DNA of 64,000 nt from Azospirillum griseum (GTDB lineage: Bacteria; Pseudomonadota; Alphaproteobacteria; Azospirillales; Azospirillaceae). Every line of letters starts with the position of its first letter. Within the stretch, counting starts at the first letter, position 1. The stretch is taken from the NCBI RefSeq assembly GCF_003966125.1, contig NZ_RXMA01000016.1:1-64000 (forward strand), read 5' to 3'. The translations under genes were made by a program, and so were the position numbers. The notes under the pieces were generated by a model. It did not search any database. It saw nothing but the letters and a program-made list of their open reading frames with translations, and was not told the origin of the DNA. Shown one piece after another: positions 9,484-17,312 of the stretch.

Positions 9484-9512
9484 TTGACTCTGATGGGGCG
9501 CTCGAATAGCTT
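9484..9512 (+). promoter_or_regulatory. predicted sigma-70 promoter of the transporter-phosphatase operon
   Basis: A TTGACT -35 hexamer (9484-9489), a 17-base spacer and a TAGCTT -10 hexamer (9507-9512). The LacI-like site at 9523-9536 would overlap positions just downstream of the start of transcription, a repressing position. Confidence 0.6.
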
Positions 9513-9522
9513 GTCTAACGAA

Positions 9523-9536
9523 TGAACGCGCGTGCA
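9523..9536. promoter_or_regulatory. second LacI-type operator (one mismatch)
   Basis: TGAACGCGCGTGCA matches the core TGCACGCGCGTGCA of the upstream palindrome at 13 of 14 positions. It lies immediately downstream of the predicted -10 of the transporter operon. Confidence 0.7.
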
Positions 9537-9669
9537 GGGCTGCCCTCACCCGTTTCATCCGATGGCGCAAACCCGATCGGCCAACAGAGCCGGGAGCTTC
9601 GGCGCGGCGTTTCAGGCGCCTGTCCGTCCGCACACACGCCTGCCTAAAAAATCATTTGGGAGGACCATC

Positions 9670-10773
9670 ATGCACCGCCACACCCACCGCCCCGACAACC
9701 AACCGCCGCGTCATCGGGGCCTGTTCCGTTTGGCTCCGTCCCGTCTGGTCCTGTTGGCGTCGAGCGCGCTGGCCACCGTGGCCGCCGCCGTCGGCGTTAC
9801 CCCGTCCACGGCGTCGGCCGCCGAAGTGGTGATCTATTGCTCGGTCAACGAGGATTGGTGCCGCGAGGCCGTGACCAGTTTTGAACGCCAGACCGGCATC
9901 AAGACGCTGATGACCCGGAAAAGCTCCGGCGAGGTCTATGCCCAGCTCCGCGCGGAAAAGACCAACCCGAAGGCCGACGTCTGGTTCGGCGGGTCGGGCG
10001 ATCCGCATTTGCAGGCCGCCGAGGAAGGGCTGACCGAGGTCTACAAATCCAACAAGCTGGAGGAGTTGTATGGCTGGGCGGTGAAGCAGGCCGAGGTGTC
10101 GCAATACCGCACGGTCGGCGTCTACATGGGTGCCCTGGGCTTTGGCTACAACAAGGATCTGCTGGCCAAGCGCAAGCTGACGCCGCCCGCCTGCTGGTCC
10201 GATCTGATCGGGGCCGGTTTCCGCGACGAGGTGCAGGTCGCCGATCCCAATTCCTCGGGCACGTCCTACACCATGCTGGCGACGATGGTGCAGTTGATGG
10301 GCGAGGACGCGGCGTTCGACTACCTGAAAAAGCTGCACAAGAACGTCAACCAATACACCAAATCCGGGGCCGCCCCGGCCAAGTCGGTGGCGCAGGGCGA
10401 AACCATGCTCGGCATCACCTTCCAGCATGATTTGCTGACCGAGGTCATCGCCGGTGCCCCGGTGTCCATCGTCGCCCCCTGCGAAGGGACCGGCTACGAA
10501 ATCGGATCGATGAGCATCATCAAGGGCGCGCGCAACATGGAAACGGCCAAGGCCTTCTATGAATGGGCGCTGACGCCGGAAGCGCAAGCGCTGTCGGCCA
10601 AGGTGAAGAATTATCAGATTCCCAGCAACGCCGGTGCGGCGATCCCGGCCGAAGCGCCGCGCATCGACAAGATGAAGCTGATTTCCTACGACTTTGCGCG
10701 CTACGGCTCCACCGCCGAACGCACCCGCCTGCTCGGCAAGTGGGACCGCGAGGTCAAGGCCCTGGCGAAATAG
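9670..10773 (+). CDS. periplasmic binding protein of AfuA/Fbp-type ABC transporter
   Basis: A 367-residue exported protein with a long basic N-region, hydrophobic core and ASA-A cleavage site, then EVVIYCSVNEDWCREA (SBP_bac_6-like fold). The consecutive tyrosine pair that binds Fe(III) in true FbpA proteins is absent. Instead it has GITFQHD and PCEGTGYEIG, similar, as I recall, to positions used by hexose-phosphate-binding AfuA. Start: ATG at 9670 behind an excellent GGGAGGA site. First gene of an operon with permease, ATPase, phosphoesterase and an IMPase-family enzyme, suggesting a phosphorylated sugar or polyol ligand rather than iron. The ligand is inferred, not shown. Confidence 0.88.
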   Translation: MHRHTHRPDNQPPRHRGLFRLAPSRLVLLASSALATVAAAVGVTPSTASAAEVVIYCSVNEDWCREAVTSFERQTGIKTLMTRKSSGEVYAQLRAEKTNPKADVWFGGSGDPHLQAAEEGLTEVYKSNKLEELYGWAVKQAEVSQYRTVGVYMGALGFGYNKDLLAKRKLTPPACWSDLIGAGFRDEVQVADPNSSGTSYTMLATMVQLMGEDAAFDYLKKLHKNVNQYTKSGAAPAKSVAQGETMLGITFQHDLLTEVIAGAPVSIVAPCEGTGYEIGSMSIIKGARNMETAKAFYEWALTPEAQALSAKVKNYQIPSNAGAAIPAEAPRIDKMKLISYDFARYGSTAERTRLLGKWDREVKALAK

Positions 10774-10785
10774 GCGGGCCGGATC

Positions 10786-12924
10786 ATGCAACGACGTCTC
10801 GGTTTCTGGGTGGCGATGGGGTGGGCGGCGCTGCTGCTGTTGCCCTGGCATTTCGCCACCCGCTCCATCGCGGGCGATGCGGCGCTGGTGCAGGGCGTGA
10901 CGGGCGGGGCGGCGTGGCTGCTGCCGCTGGTCCTGCCGCTGCTGGCCGCCCTGGCCGCCACCCTGTCCCCCGATCCGCAGGGCCGCCCGCGCGCGGGTTG
11001 GCTGATCGCGGCGGGGGCGGGCGGGTTGGGCTGGCTCATCCTGCAAAGCCTGCTGGTCGCCCAACCGGGTTTGGGGCTGGGGGCCGCACTCTACGCCGTC
11101 ACCGCGCTGGTGCTGTGCGCCCATGGCCTGGCCCTGCGCGGCTGGTGCAAGGGCGATGTCTTCATCGTCTCGGCCATCGGGCTGGTGCTGGGGTCGATCC
11201 TGGTCTTCGTCGGCTATCCGGTGATCCGCATCCTGTTGTCGGCGGTGCAGGACAACAACGGCAACCTGATGATCGCCGGGCTGTTCGGCAAGCTGACCGA
11301 TTCGAGCATCTGGGGCCTGGGCTGCGTCACCGGGTCGGGCAGCGTCTGCGGCGTGGCCTGGAACACGCTGGCGCTGGCGACCGTCGTCGGGTTGCTGACC
11401 ACGGCGACCGGCTTGGCCTTTGCGCTGATCGCCGTGCGCACCGGTTTCCGCTTCAAAACGGCGCTGCGGCTGGTGTCGATCCTGCCGGTCATCACCCCGC
11501 CCTTTGTCATCGGTCTGGCCATCATCCTGCTGTTCGGGCGGGCGGGGGTCGTCACCGACCTGATGTCCACCCTGTTCGACATTCCCCGGTCGCGCTGGAT
11601 TTACGGCATGCCGGGCGTGGCGCTGGCGCAGGTGCTGGCCTTCACCCCCATCGCCTTCCTGGTGCTGGTCGGCGTGCTGCAAGGCGTCAGCCCGACGTTG
11701 GAGGAGGCCAGCCAGACCCTGCGCGCCACCCCGTGGGTGACGTTCCGCACGGTGACGCTGCCGCTGATCCGCCCCGGTCTGGCCAACGCCTTCCTGATCT
11801 CCTTCATCGAAAGCCTGGCCGATTTCGGCAACCCGCTGGTGCTGGGCGGCAATTTCGATGTGCTCTCCACCAAGATTTTCTTCGCCGTGGTCGGGGCCGC
11901 GCAGGACCAGGGCCGGGCGGCGGTGCTGGCGATCATCCTGTTGAGCTTCACCCTGTCGGCCTTTCTGGCGCAACGGTTGTGGCTGGGCCGCCGGTCCTAC
12001 ACCACCGTGTCGGGCAAGGGTGACGCCGGTCTGGCCAGCCCGCTGCCGTCGGGCGTGCGCTGGGCGGCCACCGCCGTGGCGGCGCTGTGGACGGTGGTGA
12101 CGGTGCTGGTCTATGGGACCATCCTGGTCGGTGGTTTCGTGAAAAGCCTGGGGCGCGACAACACGCCGACGCTGATCCACTACCAGACCGCCTTTGGGGT
12201 GGAGCATGGAGCGAACGGCTGGTGGTTCAGCGGTTCGGCCTGGGATTCGCTGTTCACAACGCTGGGCGTCTCGCTGGTCGCCATGCCGCTGACCGCCGCG
12301 CTGGGGCTGCTGACCGCCTATCTGCTGGTGCGCCAGAGCTTCATCGGACGCGGGGCGTTCGAGTTCATCACGATGCTGAGCTTTGCCATTCCCGGCACGG
12401 TGATCGGCGTCAGCTACATCCTCGCCTTCAACACCCCGCCGATCGAGCTGACCGGGACCGGCCTGATCCTGATCATCGCCTTTGTCTTCCGCAACATGCC
12501 GGTCGGCATCCGGGCCGGCATCGCCACCCTGAGCCAGATCGACAAGAGCCTGGACGAAGCGTCGCTGACGCTGGGGGCGCGGTCCTTCACCACGCTGCGC
12601 CGGGTGATCCTGCCGCTGCTGCGCCCGGCCATCGTCACCGCCATGGTCTATGCCTTCGTCCGCGCCATCACCAGCGTCAGCGCCGTCATCTTCCTGGTCA
12701 CGGCGAAATACAACCTCGCCACCGCCTACATCGTCGGGCGGGCGGAGGTCGGCGAATATGGGCTGGCCATCGCCTATTCCTCGGTCCTGATCGCCATCAT
12801 GGTGCTGGCGCTGCTGATGATCCAACTGCTGGTCGGCGAACGCCGGCTGGGCCGTCGCGCCCCAACGCCGTCCGCCGACTCCTCCGCTTCGGCGGATTCC
12901 CCAGTTTCAAAGGTCAACGCATGA
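10786..12924 (+). CDS. fused two-domain ABC transporter permease (AfuB/FbpB type)
   Basis: 712 residues with about a dozen hydrophobic segments and two MetI-like permease domains. Each has an EAA-type loop contacting the ATPase: LEEASQTLRATPWVTFRTV in the first half and LDEASLTLGARSFTTLRRV in the second. This fused architecture is usual for the Fbp/Afu family and means one polypeptide replaces the permease dimer. The stop overlaps the ATPase start (ATGA at 12921-12924), indicating translational coupling. Confidence 0.93.
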   Translation: MQRRLGFWVAMGWAALLLLPWHFATRSIAGDAALVQGVTGGAAWLLPLVLPLLAALAATLSPDPQGRPRAGWLIAAGAGGLGWLILQSLLVAQPGLGLGAALYAVTALVLCAHGLALRGWCKGDVFIVSAIGLVLGSILVFVGYPVIRILLSAVQDNNGNLMIAGLFGKLTDSSIWGLGCVTGSGSVCGVAWNTLALATVVGLLTTATGLAFALIAVRTGFRFKTALRLVSILPVITPPFVIGLAIILLFGRAGVVTDLMSTLFDIPRSRWIYGMPGVALAQVLAFTPIAFLVLVGVLQGVSPTLEEASQTLRATPWVTFRTVTLPLIRPGLANAFLISFIESLADFGNPLVLGGNFDVLSTKIFFAVVGAAQDQGRAAVLAIILLSFTLSAFLAQRLWLGRRSYTTVSGKGDAGLASPLPSGVRWAATAVAALWTVVTVLVYGTILVGGFVKSLGRDNTPTLIHYQTAFGVEHGANGWWFSGSAWDSLFTTLGVSLVAMPLTAALGLLTAYLLVRQSFIGRGAFEFITMLSFAIPGTVIGVSYILAFNTPPIELTGTGLILIIAFVFRNMPVGIRAGIATLSQIDKSLDEASLTLGARSFTTLRRVILPLLRPAIVTAMVYAFVRAITSVSAVIFLVTAKYNLATAYIVGRAEVGEYGLAIAYSSVLIAIMVLALLMIQLLVGERRLGRRAPTPSADSSASADSPVSKVNA

Positions 12925-14036
12925 CCCACCATCCGACCGCCGTTCCGTCGGGAACGCCCGCCTCCGCCATCCGCCGCCCGGCGGTGGAGTTCCGCGCCGT
13001 CACCAAGCGCTATGGCTCCTTCACCGCCGTCACCGACGTCAGCTTTGCCATCGAAACCGGCACGCTGGTGACTCTGCTCGGCCCGTCGGGCTGCGGCAAG
13101 ACCACCACCCTGCGCATGATCGCCGGGCTGGAGCAGACCTCCACCGGCCAGATCCTGATCGGTGGGGAGGATGTCACCACCCGATCCGCCGCCGAACGCG
13201 ACGTCAGCATGGTGTTCCAGAGCTACGCCCTGTTCCCTCACATGTCGATCCTCGACAACGTCGCCTATGGGCTGGTGGTCGGCGGCATGGCGAAGAAACA
13301 GGCCGAGGAGGCCGCGCGCGCCAAGCTGGAGCTGGTCGGGCTGGCCGGATTGGAAAAACGGCTGCCCAGCGAATTGTCGGGCGGCCAGCAGCAGCGCGTG
13401 GCGGTGGCCCGCGCCATCGTGCTGGAACCGCGCGTGCTGCTGTTCGACGAGCCGCTGTCCAACCTGGACGCCAAGATGCGCCGCCGGGTGCGCGAGGACA
13501 TCCGCCAGCTTCAGCAGAGCCTGAAACTGACCGTGGTCTACGTCACCCACGACCAGGAAGAGGCGCTGGCCGTGTCCGACCGCATCATCGTCATGGCGGG
13601 TGGCAAAATCGCCCAGGACGGCGCGCCGCGCGATCTGTACGAACGCCCGGCCAGCCGCTTCATCGCCGATTTCATCGGCGACGCCAACATCGTGCCCGCC
13701 GCGCTGGCCGGGCGGGACGGGGCGTTGGGGCGGATCGCCGTCGGGGCGGCGTCGCTGACCTTGCCGCACCGTGACCTGGCCGATGGGCCGGTGGAGCTGG
13801 CGGTGCGGCCGCACGCCATCCGGCTGGCCGAACCGGGTGAAGCGGGTGGGGTGCCGGGGCGCATCCTCTACGCCGCCTATCTGGGCGACCACATGGAGTA
13901 TGAGGTGGCGGTGTCGCTGGCGGGCCGGGACGTCACCCTGTTCGCCCGCTCCGCCGATGTGGACCACCCGCGCGCGATTGGCGACGCGGTGTCGGTCGGC
14001 TTTGCCCCGCAGGGCGTCACCGTCATTCCCGGCTGA
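12921..14036 (+). CDS. ABC transporter ATPase (AfuC/PotA-like)
   Basis: 371 residues: Walker A GPSGCGKTTT, Q-loop [12 protein letters not shown], signature LSGGQQQR, Walker [13 protein letters not shown], switch THD, then a C-terminal TOBE-like regulatory domain (about 285-371). It energises import with the preceding permease; its ATG overlaps the permease stop. This is the family often auto-annotated as Fe(3+) or spermidine transport; the operon context argues for a phosphorylated organic substrate. Confidence 0.92.
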   Translation: MTHHPTAVPSGTPASAIRRPAVEFRAVTKRYGSFTAVTDVSFAIETGTLVTLLGPSGCGKTTTLRMIAGLEQTSTGQILIGGEDVTTRSAAERDVSMVFQSYALFPHMSILDNVAYGLVVGGMAKKQAEEAARAKLELVGLAGLEKRLPSELSGGQQQRVAVARAIVLEPRVLLFDEPLSNLDAKMRRRVREDIRQLQQSLKLTVVYVTHDQEEALAVSDRIIVMAGGKIAQDGAPRDLYERPASRFIADFIGDANIVPAALAGRDGALGRIAVGAASLTLPHRDLADGPVELAVRPHAIRLAEPGEAGGVPGRILYAAYLGDHMEYEVAVSLAGRDVTLFARSADVDHPRAIGDAVSVGFAPQGVTVIPG

Positions 14037-14075
14037 TCCGCCACCGGTTTCCGTCTTTCAACAAGGAGTCCCGCC

Positions 14076-15461
14076 GTGATGGGTGCGAGACATCTGCTGA
14101 CCGCCGCCGCGTTGGCGGCGGGCCTGACCCTGGCTGTCGCCGCGCCGCTGGCGCGGGCGCACGCCGCCGAGGCCGATCCCAAGCTGTCGGTGATCGACAC
14201 CATCGTCGTCATCTATCTGGAAAACCGCAGCTTCGACACGCTCTATGGCCTGTTTCCGGGGGCCGAGGGGTTGGAGGCGGCGCAGAAGGCGCAGGCCGGG
14301 ACGGTTCAGGTGGACCGCGACGGCACGCCCTTCGCCACCCTGCCGCCGCCGCTGGACGGCAAGAAGAAGCCGGACGCCCGGCTGGCCCACGTCACCGCCA
14401 ACGGGCCGTTCCGCCTGGATCCGGCGGTTGGGCTGAACGACCGGGTGGCCAGCCCGATCCACGCCTTTTTCACCCACCAGCGCCAGATCAACGGCGGGCG
14501 CAACGACCGCTTTGTCAGCGAAGGAACCACCGGCGGTCTGCCGATGGGCTATTTCGACGGATCGCAGATGGCGATGTGGGAGGTGGCCAAGCGCTACACC
14601 CTGGCCGACCATTTCTTCCAGTCGGCCTTTGGCGGCTCCTTCCTCAATCACATGTGGTTGGTCTGCGCCTGCACCCCGCCGTTCCCCAACGCGCCGGACG
14701 CCCTGCGCGAGGTGGCGGGAACCGGCAAGGACGCCAAGGGCGGTGAGCCGACCGTCACCGCCGATGGCTACGCCGTCAACACCATCCAGGGCGCGTGGCT
14801 GTACGACACCAGCCTGGAGCAAACGCTGCTGCCGGTGCAGACGCTGCCGACCATCGGCGACCGGTTGACCGACAAGGGCGTGAACTGGGTCTATTACGCC
14901 GGGGATTTCGACAAGGCGGTCGCCGGGATGCCGACGAAGCAAAGCCCGGACGGCTTTTCCTTTCACCATCACCCCTTCACCTATTTCAAGCGCTTCGTCG
15001 ACAGCGCCGACGAGCGGGCGCGCCACCTGAAAGACCTCGCTGATTTTGAAACGGCGATCCTCGACGGTGCTCTGCCGCCGGTGTCCTTCTACAAGCCGAC
15101 CGGCAAATACAACCAGCACCCCGGCAAGGCGTCGGTGGCCGACGGCGACCGTCACGTCGCCGACCTGATCGCCATGCTGGAAAAAAGCCCGCAGTGGAAA
15201 AACATGGTGGTGATCGTCACCTCCGACGAAAACGGCGGATTCTGGGACCATGTGCCGCCGCCCAAGGGCGACCGCTGGGGGCCGGGGTCGCGGATTCCCG
15301 CCCTGATCGTCTCGCCCTTCGCCCGCAAGGGGCATGTCGATCACACCCCGTATGAAACCGTGTCGATCCTGCGCCTGATCGAGCAGCGCCACGGCCTGGA
15401 CCCGCTGGGCAGCCGCGACGCCGCCGCCACCAGTTTGGCCAACGCGCTGGCCTTGCCGTAA
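14076..15461 (+). CDS. secreted phosphoesterase (AcpA/phospholipase C family, PF04185)
   Basis: 461 residues with a clear N-terminal signal peptide (AAALAAGLTLAVAAPLARAHA). Family motifs are IVVIYLENRSFDTLYG near the N-terminus (metal/nucleophile region), PGKASVADGDRHVADLI, VVIVTSDENGGFWDH and RIPALIVSPFARKG. Members are acid phosphatases or phospholipases C that release phosphate or phospho-headgroups outside the cytoplasm. Start is GTG 14076 or ATG 14079; an AAGGAG site serves either. Cotranscribed 39 bases after the ATPase gene, it may trim phosphodiesters before or during uptake. Confidence 0.88.
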   Translation: MMGARHLLTAAALAAGLTLAVAAPLARAHAAEADPKLSVIDTIVVIYLENRSFDTLYGLFPGAEGLEAAQKAQAGTVQVDRDGTPFATLPPPLDGKKKPDARLAHVTANGPFRLDPAVGLNDRVASPIHAFFTHQRQINGGRNDRFVSEGTTGGLPMGYFDGSQMAMWEVAKRYTLADHFFQSAFGGSFLNHMWLVCACTPPFPNAPDALREVAGTGKDAKGGEPTVTADGYAVNTIQGAWLYDTSLEQTLLPVQTLPTIGDRLTDKGVNWVYYAGDFDKAVAGMPTKQSPDGFSFHHHPFTYFKRFVDSADERARHLKDLADFETAILDGALPPVSFYKPTGKYNQHPGKASVADGDRHVADLIAMLEKSPQWKNMVVIVTSDENGGFWDHVPPPKGDRWGPGSRIPALIVSPFARKGHVDHTPYETVSILRLIEQRHGLDPLGSRDAAATSLANALALP

Positions 15462-15520
15462 TCCCTTTTCCTGAAGCAGCGGGCCGCCATGATCGCGCGG
15501 CCCGCCGGAGCCTGCACGCC

Positions 15521-16330
15521 ATGACCGTTGACTCAAACAGAACCGATTTCGCCAGCATCGATTTTGATGGCCGCCGCCGTCTTGCCATTGATCTGGCCGT
15601 GGAGGCGGGGCGCCTTGCCCGCAACATGCGCCAGGGGCTGGGGGCAATTGAAAGCAAGAGCAGCATCGATTTTTGCACCGCCGCCGATCTGGCCGTGGAA
15701 AACCTGGTGCGCCAGCGCATCGCCGACGCCTTCGGCGACCCGGTGATCGGCGAGGAGGCCGGGGGCGATCCCGCCGATCTGGTGTGGGTGGTCGATCCCA
15801 TCGACGGAACCACCAACTACATCCACGGAACCACCAATTGGTGCGTCTCGCTGGCGCTGGTCCATCGTGGGGAGATCGAATTGGGGGTGATCTACGCCCC
15901 CGACCTCGACCAACTGTTCGTCGCCCGCCGGGGGGAAGGGGCGACGATGAACGGGCGGCCCCTGCGCACCAGCGGCCTGCGCCATGGCGGTGGGGCCGTG
16001 GTGGAGATGGGTTGGTCGGCCCGCCGCCCGCTGGCGCTCAGCCTCGACCTCATCAGTGCGATGATCGCCAACACCATCGAGTTCCGCCGCTGCGGCTCGG
16101 GCGCGATGGGGCTGGCGAACGTCGCGCTGGGCATCAGCGACGGCTACATCGAACTTCACATCAACGCCTGGGACGCGCTGGCCGGGCTGCTGCTGGTGCG
16201 CGAGGCGGGTGGCTGGGTGAATGATTTCCTGGCGAACGATGGTCTGCGCCAGGGCAACACCGTGGTCGCCTGCACCGCCGAACTGACCGACCGCCTGCTG
16301 GCGCTGGAGGCGCTGCGCACCGTCCGCTGA
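15521..16330 (+). CDS. inositol-monophosphatase family phosphatase
   Basis: 269 residues with both family signatures: VVDPIDGTTNYIHG (Mg/Li site; preceding GEEAGG) and the C-terminal INAWDALAGLLLVREAGG. It is cytoplasmic (no signal). The family hydrolyses inositol-1-phosphate, histidinol-phosphate or other sugar/polyol phosphates. As last gene of the LacI-controlled operon, it most simply dephosphorylates the imported compound. The precise substrate is unknown; it should not be called suhB without further evidence. Confidence 0.9.
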   Translation: MTVDSNRTDFASIDFDGRRRLAIDLAVEAGRLARNMRQGLGAIESKSSIDFCTAADLAVENLVRQRIADAFGDPVIGEEAGGDPADLVWVVDPIDGTTNYIHGTTNWCVSLALVHRGEIELGVIYAPDLDQLFVARRGEGATMNGRPLRTSGLRHGGGAVVEMGWSARRPLALSLDLISAMIANTIEFRRCGSGAMGLANVALGISDGYIELHINAWDALAGLLLVREAGGWVNDFLANDGLRQGNTVVACTAELTDRLLALEALRTVR

Positions 16331-16424
16331 CGGCGCTTGGTCCGCTGCCTGCCGGTGTGTCGGGTTCGTCTCCCGGTTCCTCTCCCGGATCCTCCAGCGT
16401 GCGCGATGGGCACCTGGTCCTTGT

Positions 16425-16470
16425 CCCCCCGTTGCCGGTTCCGCGTGACCCGGTGGCGGGGGGCCTTTTT
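16425..16470 (+). terminator. rho-independent terminator of the transporter-phosphatase operon
   Basis: A 14-bp stem (16425-16438 with 16450-16463, including three G-T wobbles near the middle) is followed by CCTTTTT. It is positioned 95 bases after the IMPase-family stop and 26 bases before the convergent mazF-like stop. Confidence 0.8.
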
Positions 16471-16496
16471 GGGTGTGTGTCCGTCCGCTGGCGGGA

Positions 16497-16856
16497 TCAG
16501 AGCATCAGGCGGACGCGGCGGATGGCCTCCGCCACCAGATCGGCGGCGGCGCGGTCCTCGCACTCGATGCGCCGGGCCTGATAGTCGAGCGTGCGGATTT
16601 CCGACAGGATCACCACACCGTTGACGCGCCCGGCCTGGATCGGCAATTCAAAGCCGCTGAGCTTGCCCATTTTCGACGTGATGGGCGACACAATCACCAA
16701 GCCGGTTCCCAGATTGTAGGCGTCCTGTGACAGGACCAACCCGTAATGCGGGCCGACCTGTTCATGTCCAACCGATGGGGTCCAGTTCAAATGAACGACA
16801 TCCCCGCGCGCGGGCACATAGCCCGCACCGGTGAAGTCATCGCCACGACGGGGCAT
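16497..16856 (-). CDS. MazF/PemK-type endoribonuclease toxin
   Basis: 119 residues matching the PemK/MazF fold: ARGDVVHLNWTPSVGHEQ (conserved GDV and P..G.EQ), GLVLSQDAYN, VIVSPITSK and GVVILSEIRTLDYQAR. Family members cleave mRNA sequence-specifically and are neutralised by the upstream-encoded partner. It follows the antitoxin gene after a single base. The host operons on both sides are unrelated, so this is an inserted two-gene module. Confidence 0.9.
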   Translation of the reverse strand: MPRRGDDFTGAGYVPARGDVVHLNWTPSVGHEQVGPHYGLVLSQDAYNLGTGLVIVSPITSKMGKLSGFELPIQAGRVNGVVILSEIRTLDYQARRIECEDRAAADLVAEAIRRVRLML

Positions 16857-16857
16857 G

Positions 16858-17148
16858 TCACAGCCTCTCCTTGCCGACGGGCGTGTCGGCCATGAAGCCG
16901 GTCGTCAAACGGCTGATCTTGTCGCGGTCATAGTCGCGCAAAAGATCGTCCAGGCTTTGTGGCCGGTCGGCGCGGGCATCGTCCAGAATCTTGGCGAGAT
17001 CCGACGCCAGAATCAGAACAAATTCCTGCTCCCGCCGGGTGATCGTGACGGCCCCCTTGCTGGCCACCATGTCCAAAATCTGCCCGCCCGCCTTGTTCAT
17101 GTCGGTCGCGCGGTAAGAGGCCGAGACGGCGATGGGGGTGTTTGGCAT
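16858..17148 (-). CDS. antitoxin partner of the MazF-type toxin
   Basis: 96 residues from ATG 17148, which has GGAG about 7 bases upstream (an in-frame ATG 27 bases further up lacks it). The N-terminal part (ATDMNKAGGQILDMVASKGA, VTITRREQEFVLILASDL) resembles Phd/YefM-like antitoxins, which bind DNA with this region and the toxin with the C-terminal tail. The antitoxin-first order is as usual. Likely autoregulates at the tandem repeat about 30 bases upstream. Confidence 0.75.
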   Translation of the reverse strand: MPNTPIAVSASYRATDMNKAGGQILDMVASKGAVTITRREQEFVLILASDLAKILDDARADRPQSLDDLLRDYDRDKISRLTTGFMADTPVGKERL

Positions 17149-17178
17149 GGGGCGCTCCACAGGATGGATGTGCAAAGA

Positions 17179-17196
17179 TTATGGATTTTATGGATT
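17179..17196. repeat. tandem 9-bp repeat upstream of the toxin-antitoxin operon
   Basis: TTATGGATT occurs twice back to back (17179-17187, 17188-17196), 31 bases before the antitoxin ATG. On the minus strand it reads as AATCCATAA copies, including a CATAA(T) -10-like element. Such repeats are typical antitoxin operators; the binding is inferred. Confidence 0.55.
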
Positions 17197-17263
17197 TTCC
17201 GCAAGTGGCGCGCGCGAACAACGGTGTGTGTCCGTCCTGTGATTTCCCGATTGACCGGCCAAT

Positions 17264-17273
17264 TATGTACATA
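17264..17273. promoter_or_regulatory. palindromic site, candidate operator of UTRA regulator
   Basis: TATGTACATA is a perfect 10-bp palindrome with a GTAC centre, followed by another CATTA, 40 bases before the UTRA regulator start. HutC/UTRA regulators use short GT/AC-containing inverted repeats, so autoregulation is plausible. Confidence 0.45.
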
Positions 17274-17312
17274 CATTATCGTCGCCATCGCTGAACGATC
17301 AGGCGGAGGGCG

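Larger units (their letters stand above)
9203..9669. promoter_or_regulatory. divergent control region between LacI repressor and transporter operon
   Basis: 467 bases without a credible gene. It holds the 20-bp palindromic operator (9321-9340), a consensus-like promoter for the transporter operon (9484-9512), and a one-mismatch copy of the operator core (9523-9536). The rest is a leader up to a strong GGGAGGA ribosome site just before the ATG at 9670. Confidence 0.75.

Noticed and set aside
9652-12825. Minus-strand open frame of about 1057 codons
   Set aside because: It is antisense to the well-supported binding-protein and permease genes, and its Asp/Gln/Arg/His-rich composition is typical of a GC-rich shadow frame with no domain features.
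9670-14036. Iron(III) transporter annotation for the LacI-linked ABC system
   Set aside because: Sequence family names suggest Fe(3+), but the binding protein lacks the tyrosine pair of FbpA and the operon encodes two phosphatases and a sugar-type repressor.
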